A stretch of DNA of 64,000 nucleotides from Parabacteroides sp. TM07-1AC (GTDB lineage: Bacteria; Bacteroidota; Bacteroidia; Bacteroidales; Tannerellaceae): positions 248,001 through 312,000 of the forward strand of contig NZ_QUKD01000001.1 of NCBI RefSeq assembly GCF_003480915.1, given 5' to 3'. Made by a program: the position numbers and the translations under genes. Positions 8,310-15,219 of the stretch are shown in pieces. A model generated the notes under the pieces. It was given only the letters and a program-made list of their open reading frames with translations. It made no database searches and was not told the origin of the DNA. Position 1 is the stretch's first letter. The number at the start of each line of letters is the position of its first letter.

Positions 8310-9233
8310 ATGAGTAAATTTATCAATCCCTTTTCAGATTTCGGATTCAAGAAAATCTTTGGCAGTGAAGTCAGTAAAGACTTAATCATCAGTTTCCTGA
8401 ATGGAGTCCTCCACGAAGAAGTAATTGTAAACATCACCTTTCGCAATGTCGAATTACTCGGTATGAAACAAGAGCAGGGTAAGGTCGTATTCGACATATT
8501 CTGCGAAAATGAGAAAGGCGAAATCTTCGTGGTCGAAATGCAAAAAGCCCGTCAGAAGTTCTTTTCCGACCGTATCCTCTATTATGCTTCGTTCGCTATC
8601 CAGCAACAAACGATGATTGCCCGTGAAAAGACGAAGAAGGGTAAGAAGAAAGGTGACAAGAAACAATGGGGGTATAATATAAATAAGGTATACATCGTCT
8701 GTATCCTTAATTATGTAATGGATAAAAGTTATCCTGCGAAATACCGCTGGGACGTGGTGCGTATGGAGCGTGAACTGAAGATACCTTTCAGCGAAACACT
8801 GAACGAAGTGTATCTTGAGATGCCGAAATTTGTATTACCTTTGTCGGAGTGTAAGAGCATTTATTTGAAATGGCTGTATGTCTTAAATAATATAGATATA
8901 ATGGAACGTCTACCGGAAGAACTGAACAATCAAATCTTCAAGAAGCTTAAAAGCATCGTGGAGATTGAACGTATGTCAGCCAACGAACGTTTGGAATACG
9001 AACTGAGCATGGCCGCCGAACGTGATATGCTTGGCGCTCTTGATGCCAAATATGAAGATGGTTTGGAAGAAGGTGAAGTGAAAGGTATTAAGAAAGGACG
9101 AGAAGAAGGTATTAAAGAAGGCATTCAAAAAGGTCGTGAGGAAATCGCAACCAACCTGAAGTCATTAGGCATGTCTCTTACAGATATAGCAAAAGCAACT
9201 GGTCTCACTATCGAGGAGATCGAACAACTCTAA
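8310..9233 (+). CDS. Rpn/PD-(D/E)XK nuclease family transposase-like protein
   Basis: 307 residues. The opening MSKFINPFSDFGFKKIFGSE and the following FLN..L, then D-x-F...GEIFVVEMQ block match the PD-(D/E)XK 'putative transposase' (Rpn) family; the acidic ExQ catalytic motif is VEMQKA (about residue 75). The C-terminus carries a run of charged repeats (EEG-E-KGIKKGREEGIKEGIQKGREE) and a small helix-turn-helix-like end (MSLTDIAKATGLTIEEIEQL). E. coli Rpn proteins are DNA endonucleases that promote RecA-independent recombination; many copies in Bacteroidales are orphan genes of unknown role. It lies exactly between the two paralogous adhesin units, which may reflect its part in their duplication, but that is inference. 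Confidence 0.8.
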   Translation: MSKFINPFSDFGFKKIFGSEVSKDLIISFLNGVLHEEVIVNITFRNVELLGMKQEQGKVVFDIFCENEKGEIFVVEMQKARQKFFSDRILYYASFAIQQQTMIAREKTKKGKKKGDKKQWGYNINKVYIVCILNYVMDKSYPAKYRWDVVRMERELKIPFSETLNEVYLEMPKFVLPLSECKSIYLKWLYVLNNIDIMERLPEELNNQIFKKLKSIVEIERMSANERLEYELSMAAERDMLGALDAKYEDGLEEGEVKGIKKGREEGIKEGIQKGREEIATNLKSLGMSLTDIAKATGLTIEEIEQL

Positions 9234-9290
9234 AACATTCCCTTAAATTTTATCAATCGCATCTGTAAACTATATCAGATGCACCGAAAA

Positions 9291-9353
9291 GTTACGCAGC
9301 ATCCTGTCGGGTGTTGCGCAGCTTTTTGTGTGTCTAAGAGTACCTTTTCCCCT
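9291..9353 (+). promoter_or_regulatory. Conserved leader hairpin, copy 2
   Basis: GTTACGCAGC, stem CGCAGCATCC with GGGTGTTGCG, then GCTTTTTGTG, nearly identical to 5191-5253. The stem plus T-run could act as a terminator or attenuator ahead of the switch. Confidence 0.55.
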
Positions 9354-9422
9354 CTTTGAGAGAGGGCAGGGGGTGTGTAAATTTCGAATTGTTAATGTGC
9401 GTAAAAAAAGGAAAGAGAGAAT

Positions 9423-9557
9423 ATGAAAAATGAAGCAAAAATAAAAAAGAACGATTTTGAGCAATCAAATGAAATTCAAACGGATAGAAGAGGAATGAAA
9501 ATCTCTTTCTTACGGAGAAAGAGAGCGGTATCAAAATGCTTGAAAAACTTAGCTTAA
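9423..9557 (+). CDS. Leader ORF straddling the left inverted repeat, copy 2
   Basis: 44 codons starting MKNEAKIKKNDFEQSNEIQ, preceded by AAAGGAAAGAGAGAAT. It matches the copy-1 leader ORF until just after the inverted repeat, where one G fewer changes the frame and ends it at 9557. Function unknown; it may be a leader peptide or chance. Confidence 0.35.
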   Translation: MKNEAKIKKNDFEQSNEIQTDRRGMKISFLRRKRAVSKCLKNLA

Positions 9558-9751
9558 TGGGCGCTAAAGTAGCAACTTTTAACGACAGTAGCAGCGTTTT
9601 AAGGTATTTATTTGATACAATTTATTAAAGTTAAAATATGCTTACCCCATAAGCCTGGTGCGGAAACGTATTTTTATTACATCTAACTGGCTGTAAAACA
9701 GCTGTTAACGAGAAGAACGAAAAATTGCTCTCTTTCTCCGTAAGAAAGAGA
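9502..9751. promoter_or_regulatory. Putative invertible DNA switch 2 upstream of adhesin 2
   Basis: Perfect 25-bp inverted repeats at 9502-9526 and 9727-9751 enclose 200 bp. Same TCTCTTTCT/AGAAAGAGA arms as switch 1, but the central five bases are TACGG in both repeats instead of TACCG. The right repeat ends 54 bases before the adhesin 2 ATG, the same distance as in switch 1. Confidence 0.75.
9564..9595 (-). promoter_or_regulatory. Candidate promoter inside switch 2, facing away from the adhesin
   Basis: Minus-strand TACTTTAG at 9564-9571 with GCTG at the -33 position (9592-9595), which is weaker than the GTTG of switch 1. It points leftward in this assembly, so adhesin 2 would also be OFF. 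Confidence 0.35.
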
Positions 9752-9805
9752 GAGTTGAAAAAGTTGGAAAACTCGCAAATGATGTAGTAAAAAAAGGTAA
9801 ATGGA

Positions 9806-12220
9806 ATGAGACGTATAGGCAGTAATTTACAAAAACGAAGAGTTATTATGGCACTCTTAACACTAGTATTAATGAACACAGGTTGCGACGAACGATTCGA
9901 CAATCCGGCGGTGAATCCGTCGGAAGAAAAGACGGTCGAAGTCAGCATGGCTATCGGCTTTGCCGACGAATCCGATGCCTGCAATCTGTCCGCTTCTACC
10001 AAGGCAAATGCAAACGCAAAAGGGAAAGGCGCATTCGATGTGGAGTTGGTTCCGACAGCGACAACCCGTGCGGATGCATCAGTGAAACCGGATCAACTCT
10101 ACAAGCTGGAGATTCGTCAATATAAGCAAAATGGCGACTGTTATACCACTAAAGGTCAGACTCCAACAGATAAGGAAATCGGCCAACGTTTTTCCGTATC
10201 ATTAACGGAAGATGCCGATTGCCAACTGGTCTTTGTTGCCTGGGGAGAAGGCAGTTCACTGTCGTTAGGAACAAAAGCTCTTTCCGATGCACAGGAAATA
10301 TCAATCGATGCAACTACAATCAATGCAATTTCCACGACTAATATGAATAAAATGCCTTACGTCCTCCATCTGAAACATGTCAATGTAACAAGTGACGGCA
10401 AGATCACCAACCCTGATGGCGTAGATGTCCGCATCCTTCTCAAACGATTGGCTACCCGATTGAATATTTCCTGGGATTATAATGTCTCTGGTTATGACTT
10501 GAATCAAATCATCCTGCAAAGTATCCCCCGTAATTATAAGGTAGTGCCAGCTCCCGATGAAAAGAGCATGAATACATACCCATCTCTGATGGATCAATAT
10601 GCCGATATCCAATTGACAGCAGCCCAGATAAATGCAACCAATAAAAGCTATTCCTGCTGGATTCCCGCCAACGTGCGTGGCATCAACACCGTCTCCAACG
10701 GTCCGCAATATCGTATCAAGGAGAATGCCCCTACAGGTAGTTCTTATGTCAGTTTTATTGCAGCTAATACCTCGAATGGAAAAAAGAAACTTAACTATCG
10801 CATCTATTTGGGAGGAAAAGATTATTCCGATTACAATCTGAATGAAAATACGGACTATAGCTATAAAATCAATTTCAAACATACCGGTCTGCCAGTCGAC
10901 GACAAACGAGTGACCATCATCGACCCGATACCGGCATCACAGAATAATGAAAATCTGATTCCGACCGCCAACTGCTTCATGGTGGCTCCCGGTGGTGCAT
11001 TTTGCTTCGATCCGTTTACTTACCAGCAAAAAGGAATAACAATAAACAATGATTCTTTAATAAGTTGGGCGAAAAATGAAGGTGGTATCACCTCTGTAAA
11101 ATTACTTTGGCAGACCAAAGAGAATGGAGATATCGGCGATCCGGTAATGGGTGTTGTAAATTCGGCAGACGATCATACCAATGTGGTTGACATCAAGAGA
11201 ACCGATGGAACATCGATTAGTACTAACCCTTTAAAGGCAGTTGGAGACGGTCGTATTTATTGTCGTGTCGCCCCAAACACAACCGGAGGGAGCGGAGTTA
11301 TAGCTGCATGCAATGCTAAAGGGGAGATTCTTTGGAGCTGGCATGTTTGGGTAACTGATTATAGCCCTGATTCAAGAGGAAATATAGATGTACAAACACC
11401 TGAAAACAAGCGGAAACAAAAATATTACAGATCCGATTTTACCTCTCAGCTGCCTATGATGGATCGTAACCTGGGAGCCGTAGCCGGTTATAATAATATT
11501 CCGGAATCGGAACTGGATCGTTCGAAAACGAATGGTTTCCTTTATCAATGGGGACGTAAAGATCCGTTCCGAAGCAGTTATTCGAATAAGGCGATGAACA
11601 AAATTGATGTCCCTGCCATCGATAAACCGATTGTAGGTTTACTGAGTCTCTTCAAAGAAGACGGAGTCACTTTCTATCCGTTTGAGACGATTAAGAAAAA
11701 GAAATATTACCGGGATGCTTATAAAACCCCTCAGTATATGTATAAAGAAAATAGTACTTCATGGTATCCAGACTACGGGTCAGAGAGCTACTATCTTAAT
11801 TCATGGGGGCAGAATGGTGATAAAGGACTTCACGATCCATGTCCGGCTGGTTGGAGAGTATGTCAAAAGAGTGACTATTACCCCTTGTTTACTAGTTCAA
11901 GCTATGACCCGGGGACAGTATCTTATAAATCTGCTACTTCGATTGATAAAGATGGTGGATTACTCATTTGTTACGATGGGAGTAATTATACCTATTATAG
12001 GTTTGCCGGATATTGGCAGGGTTTGACATTATATAGAGGTATAAACTTATTTACTTTTTTATGGTGCAGAGACATGTATTTCAACTATGGAAAAGGATCA
12101 AGAGCATATCACTTGATACTTAATAGTGAGACTTCACCATTAATAACACGGATTTATAATGATGGTAGAGGAGTCGAACAGGAAGCTCTGTCGCTCCGCT
12201 GCATCCAGGAACAAAAATAA
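9806..12220 (+). CDS. Surface lipoprotein adhesin 2, DUF4906-type with FISUMP-like C-terminus
   Basis: 804 residues; twin of the gene at 5706. Lipobox VLMNTG-C27; STKANA and TTRADA cleavage-type motifs at the same places; YLGGKDYSDYNLNENTDYSY in the DUF4906-like body. The first ~400 residues are nearly those of the twin, including the shared end PTANCFMVAPGGAFCF. After that only islands are kept (RIYCRVAPNTTGGSG, MMDRNLGA, YQWGRKDPF, HDPCPAGWRV, LSLRCIQ) and the sequence between them differs, so the two probably present different surfaces or ligands on a common base. It carries its own inverted-repeat switch. The gene that follows, 66 bases later, is an HU-like/DUF4469 protein. Confidence 0.75.
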   Translation: MRRIGSNLQKRRVIMALLTLVLMNTGCDERFDNPAVNPSEEKTVEVSMAIGFADESDACNLSASTKANANAKGKGAFDVELVPTATTRADASVKPDQLYKLEIRQYKQNGDCYTTKGQTPTDKEIGQRFSVSLTEDADCQLVFVAWGEGSSLSLGTKALSDAQEISIDATTINAISTTNMNKMPYVLHLKHVNVTSDGKITNPDGVDVRILLKRLATRLNISWDYNVSGYDLNQIILQSIPRNYKVVPAPDEKSMNTYPSLMDQYADIQLTAAQINATNKSYSCWIPANVRGINTVSNGPQYRIKENAPTGSSYVSFIAANTSNGKKKLNYRIYLGGKDYSDYNLNENTDYSYKINFKHTGLPVDDKRVTIIDPIPASQNNENLIPTANCFMVAPGGAFCFDPFTYQQKGITINNDSLISWAKNEGGITSVKLLWQTKENGDIGDPVMGVVNSADDHTNVVDIKRTDGTSISTNPLKAVGDGRIYCRVAPNTTGGSGVIAACNAKGEILWSWHVWVTDYSPDSRGNIDVQTPENKRKQKYYRSDFTSQLPMMDRNLGAVAGYNNIPESELDRSKTNGFLYQWGRKDPFRSSYSNKAMNKIDVPAIDKPIVGLLSLFKEDGVTFYPFETIKKKKYYRDAYKTPQYMYKENSTSWYPDYGSESYYLNSWGQNGDKGLHDPCPAGWRVCQKSDYYPLFTSSSYDPGTVSYKSATSIDKDGGLLICYDGSNYTYYRFAGYWQGLTLYRGINLFTFLWCRDMYFNYGKGSRAYHLILNSETSPLITRIYNDGRGVEQEALSLRCIQEQK

Positions 12221-12286
12221 ACAAACACCCGGCGTAAGCCGGACTCAATAAACAACTAGTATTAACATTTAAAATTTACCAACATT

Positions 12287-13063
12287 ATGGCAGATTACGA
12301 AAAAGACCATTACTGGGAATTTACCTTACGTGACAACCCATTGACAAAAGACAATACGGAAGATTGTGTTGCCGAGGTGAAAAGCGGTCCCAGAACCCTC
12401 CGCAAAGATGATATGGCGAAGGAAATTAAACGTACCGGCTCCGAGCTGAAGTTACAAACAATCCTGTCGGTCGTTTCGCAGGACAGCGAGATCATTCTCG
12501 AAGCCTTGCTGGACGGGAACAGCGTGATAACCGATCTCTTTCAGATCACTCCGCGCATCATAGGTGCTTTTGATAATCCGGATGCACCTTTCGATCCCAC
12601 TATCCACCATCTGACACTCGATATCGTGCCTACCAAAATGGTTCGCGAAGCATTGAAAAAAGTCAAAGTCATTAACAATGGAGTGAAAGGCGACGTGGCA
12701 CGTATTTCTTTGGTGACGGACACGCTGACCGGTTTGACCGATGGCACGATTACTCCGAACGAAGATATCATGATTACAGGCAACCTTATTAAAATAGCAG
12801 GTGACGAATCCGTAGCCGGTATCTTCTTCGTTGCCGAAGACGGTACGACAAAGAAAATATCCCGTCGTCTCACTCAGAACGATCCCAGCAAGATCATAGC
12901 CCGTGTCCCGGCCCTGGCCGACGGCAGCTATACACTGCGTATCGTGACTTTTTACAACAGCGGCAGCACTTTACTGAAAAATGTACGAACGCTGGAATAT
13001 AAGAAAAAACTGATAGTAGGTGATGCCGGAGATGGTGAAGACGACCGTCCGGTGATCGAGTAA
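12287..13063 (+). CDS. HU-like DNA-binding domain protein with DUF4469-type C-terminus
   Basis: 258 residues, no signal peptide. Residues 1-130 look like the HU-type DNA-binding domain found in a Bacteroidetes family (MADYEKDHYWEFTLRDNPLT start, VAEVKSGPRTLRKDDMAKEIKR, then a FQITPRIIGAFDNPDAPFD turn). Residues about 150-250 form a beta-rich domain of the DUF4469 kind (LTGLTDGTITPNEDIMITGNLIKIAGDE...GIFFV, ending in strands YTLRIVTFYNSG). The cellular role of this family is unknown. It follows adhesin 2 on the same strand and may be co-transcribed with it. A perfect 25-bp inverted repeat and a 23-nt palindrome array begin at the base after its stop codon. Confidence 0.7.
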   Translation: MADYEKDHYWEFTLRDNPLTKDNTEDCVAEVKSGPRTLRKDDMAKEIKRTGSELKLQTILSVVSQDSEIILEALLDGNSVITDLFQITPRIIGAFDNPDAPFDPTIHHLTLDIVPTKMVREALKKVKVINNGVKGDVARISLVTDTLTGLTDGTITPNEDIMITGNLIKIAGDESVAGIFFVAEDGTTKKISRRLTQNDPSKIIARVPALADGSYTLRIVTFYNSGSTLLKNVRTLEYKKKLIVGDAGDGEDDRPVIE

Positions 13064-13130
13064 TTAGTGTGCCCCTTCCACTAACGTTGGTGGAGGGGCG
13101 GCACTAACGTTAGTGGAAGGGGCACACTAA
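13064..13130. repeat. Perfect 25-bp inverted repeat abutting the DUF4469 gene
   Basis: 13064-13088 is the exact reverse complement of 13106-13130, with a 17-base loop. It starts directly after the stop codon. No T-run follows the stem, so a simple intrinsic terminator is not the whole explanation. Confidence 0.85.
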
Positions 13131-13170
13131 CACGGGTGGCGATGGCCCACTAACGTTAGTGTTTTTCAAT
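13079..13170. repeat. Array of four 23-nt units with palindromic core
   Basis: Units begin at 13079, 13102, 13125 and 13148. Each starts CACTAAC; units 2 and 4 carry the perfect palindrome CACTAACGTTAGTG, unit 1 one mismatch, and unit 3 is degenerate in the core. The last is followed by TTTTT. The even 23-nt step (about two helical turns) suggests a stacked protein-binding array or an RNA hairpin series. Confidence 0.7.
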
Positions 13171-13203
13171 CCCGTTTACCGGTTGGGAAAAATCGGAAAA
13201 AGC

Positions 13204-13243
13204 GTTCTTTGACATGATGAGATTGATAAATTGTTTATCTTTG
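13204..13243 (+). promoter_or_regulatory. Repeated 27-mer and -7 box upstream of the AAA-ATPase gene
   Basis: 13204-13230 is identical to 8147-8173. TATCTTTG at 13236-13243 fits the -7 consensus, with TTTG at 13208-13211 upstream at a longer than usual spacing (24 bases). Initiation near 13250 supports the ATG at 13268. Confidence 0.5.
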
Positions 13244-13267
13244 TGTTCGTACTTAAAAAGCGGAAAC

Positions 13268-14842
13268 ATGGAAACAATGCCGATCAGAAAACTCCCGGTT
13301 GGGATACAGGACTTCACCTCTTTAATAGAGGATGGATTTATATATGTAGACAAAACAGCTTTGGTTTATAAGATGGCAACGACCGGGAAGCCTTATTTTC
13401 TGAGCCGTCCACGCCGTTTCGGCAAAAGCCTGCTACTTTCTACCCTTGAAGCTTACTTCCTCGGACGAAAAGAAGTGTTCAAAGGATTGGCAATCGAAAA
13501 GTTGGAGAAGGACTGGAAAGTTTATCCGGTGCTTTATCTGAGTCTCAATGCTAAATACTATGAAACGAAAGAGAGCCTGGAGCAAATTTTGGAAGCTCAT
13601 TTCATTGAATGGGAAAAAAAGTATGGTGCAACAGATCGTGATCTGGGGTACGAAGATCGTTTTATGCAGATCATCCGCCAGGCATACGAAAAGACGGGTG
13701 AAAAAGTCGTTGTTCTGATCGATGAATACGACAAACCGCTGCTTCGCTCACTTTTTGATGACAAACTTCATCATACTTACCGTGAGATGTTGACCGGTTT
13801 TTACACCGTTCTGAAAGATGCTGACCGCTATCTGCGTTTTGTGTTCATCACCGGAGTAACGAAGTTTGCGCAATTAGGAGTATTCAGTAATCTGAACCAG
13901 TTGATGGATATCAGTATGAATCCGGCTTATGCAACTGTCTGCGGTCTGACCCGGAAAGAGATTGAACGCGAATTTCAACCCGAACTGGCGGCTTTGGGCG
14001 AGCTTCATAAGCTGACCTACCAGCAGACGATGGACAAATTGACCTGGCTATATGACGGTTATCGTTTTTCGCCGTTGGGACAGGAAGGCATTTATAACCC
14101 ATTCAGTATCTTGAATGTATTCAGCAGTTTATTGTTCCAGAACTATTGGTTCTCTTCCGGTACACCGACCATGCTGGTCGACATGTTGAAGAAGACCGAT
14201 TACGACCTGCGACAGTTGGATGGAATCGAAGTACCACAGGCGGCACTGACCGATTACCGGGCCGATTTCCATAATCCGGTGCCGATCATCTACCAAAGCG
14301 GGTATCTGACGATCAAGGGATATGATGAAGAGCTTCATTTTTACCGTCTCGGTTATCCGAATGCAGAAGTGAAATATGGATGGTTGAACTTCATAACACC
14401 TTATTATACTCCGTTATCGGAGGCAAATGCACCGTTTTATATCGGTAAGTTCAGTCAGGAACTGCGGGCTGGTGATGTGGATGTTTTTATGGAGCGTTTG
14501 CGTGCCTTCTTTGCCGGCGTACCTTACGAGTTGAACGATGAGACGGAGCGTCACTATCAGATCATTTTCTATATTGTCTTCAAACTATTGGGGCAATATG
14601 TAGAAGCCGAAGTGCGCAGTGCCCGTGGCCGTGCCGATGCCGTAGTAAAAACGGCCGATTATATTTATGTCTTCGAGTTCAAGCTGAATGGCAGTGTCGA
14701 TGAAGCTCTCCACCAGATCGACGACCGAGGCTACCTGATTCCTTACACTGCAGATGGCCGCCAACTGGTCAAAGTAGGCGCCTCTTTCGACAAGAAGAAA
14801 CGCAATATCGGGGAATGGAAGCAATTGACAGTTGAGAATTGA
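13268..14842 (+). CDS. AAA-ATPase-like protein with PD-(D/E)XK nuclease domain
   Basis: 524 residues. The N-terminus MPIRKLPVGIQDFTSLIEDG...YVDKT and the Walker A-like PRRFGKSLLLSTL (about residues 45-58) match the 'AAA-ATPase-like' family (PF09820 type); a Walker B-like VVLIDEYDKPL lies at about 150. The C-terminal ~100 residues carry the PD-(D/E)XK_9 nuclease signature (RGRADAVVKTADYIYVFEFKLNG, with the E-x-K). The family is abundant as orphan genes in Bacteroidales and its function is not established; a defence or mobile-element role has been suggested on general grounds only. Start at 13268 chosen because of the -7 box at 13236-13243. Single gene, unrelated by sequence to its fimbrial neighbours. 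Confidence 0.8.
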   Translation: METMPIRKLPVGIQDFTSLIEDGFIYVDKTALVYKMATTGKPYFLSRPRRFGKSLLLSTLEAYFLGRKEVFKGLAIEKLEKDWKVYPVLYLSLNAKYYETKESLEQILEAHFIEWEKKYGATDRDLGYEDRFMQIIRQAYEKTGEKVVVLIDEYDKPLLRSLFDDKLHHTYREMLTGFYTVLKDADRYLRFVFITGVTKFAQLGVFSNLNQLMDISMNPAYATVCGLTRKEIEREFQPELAALGELHKLTYQQTMDKLTWLYDGYRFSPLGQEGIYNPFSILNVFSSLLFQNYWFSSGTPTMLVDMLKKTDYDLRQLDGIEVPQAALTDYRADFHNPVPIIYQSGYLTIKGYDEELHFYRLGYPNAEVKYGWLNFITPYYTPLSEANAPFYIGKFSQELRAGDVDVFMERLRAFFAGVPYELNDETERHYQIIFYIVFKLLGQYVEAEVRSARGRADAVVKTADYIYVFEFKLNGSVDEALHQIDDRGYLIPYTADGRQLVKVGASFDKKKRNIGEWKQLTVEN

Positions 14843-14882
14843 CAATTGACAGTTGGGCTTCGCGATCGAACATAGAAAGATA

Positions 14883-15040
14883 TGAACTATTTTAATAAGA
14901 ACCAGGTACGCGGATGACACGGATTAGGCGGATCAAAACGGATTAAATGATCCGATCCGTTCAAATCCGCTCAATCCGTGTCATCCGCGTACCTGGTTCT
15001 TTTATTTCGACAAATAGACTCATATCTGATAAATACTGAA
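14883..15040. repeat. 158-bp palindromic intergenic repeat, copy 1
   Basis: Nearly identical to 20420-20577 (three differences seen). Inside, 14897-14925 is the exact reverse complement of 14973-15001 (29-bp stem); the 47-base loop holds further GGATC/GATCC complementarity. Confidence 0.9.
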
Positions 15041-15148
15041 CTTATCGCCATTGCTATCTCCATTGACAAATTGCCAAATTATCCCATTTGACACATTATC
15101 CCTTTTATCAATCGCATCTGTAAAACGATAAAAACAGATGCACCGATC

Positions 15149-15190
15149 GTTACGCAGCATCCTGACGGGATGTTGTGCGGCTATCTGTGT
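15149..15190 (+). promoter_or_regulatory. Conserved leader hairpin, copy 3
   Basis: GTTACGCAGCATCC with GGGATGTTGTGCG, diverged relative of the leaders at 5191 and 9291, 30 bases before the first fimbrillin-run gene. Unlike those, no T-run follows and no invertible segment is present. Confidence 0.45.
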
Positions 15191-15219
15191 ATCCATAAAT
15201 AAATTTATAAACAAAAAGT

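Larger units (their letters stand above)
9234..9805. other. Leader region of adhesin 2 containing hairpins and switch 2
   Basis: Holds a GCATCTG/CAGATGC hairpin (9259-9282), the conserved leader hairpin (9291-9353), an intergenic GAGAGGG-rich repeat, a short leader ORF and the second inverted-repeat segment. Confidence 0.7.
9291..12240 (+). repeat. Long direct repeat, copy 2 (leader, switch and adhesin gene)
   Basis: Second copy of the unit at 5191-8100, including leader hairpin, leader ORF start, 25-bp inverted repeats, adhesin gene and the CCGGC-gtaa-GCCGG hairpin after the stop. A one-base difference after the left inverted repeat shifts the leader ORF. Confidence 0.85.
14843..15219. other. 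Intergenic region: long palindromic repeat and leader of the fimbrillin run
   Basis: Contains the 158-bp palindromic repeat (copy 1), a block (about 15025-15105) that recurs near 29080-29150, a GCATCTG/CAGATGC hairpin (15111-15141) and the third leader hairpin. No coding potential seen. Confidence 0.7.

Noticed and set aside
10301..10882. 193-codon minus-strand ORF inside adhesin 2
   Set aside because: It is antisense to the conserved N-terminal half of the adhesin; composition and lack of any domain mark it as a shadow. The same holds for other long antisense frames (for example 22150-22653, 25048-25731 and 48446-49156).
13064..13170. CRISPR array
   Set aside because: Units are 23 nt including core and step, with no unique spacers and no cas genes in the window.
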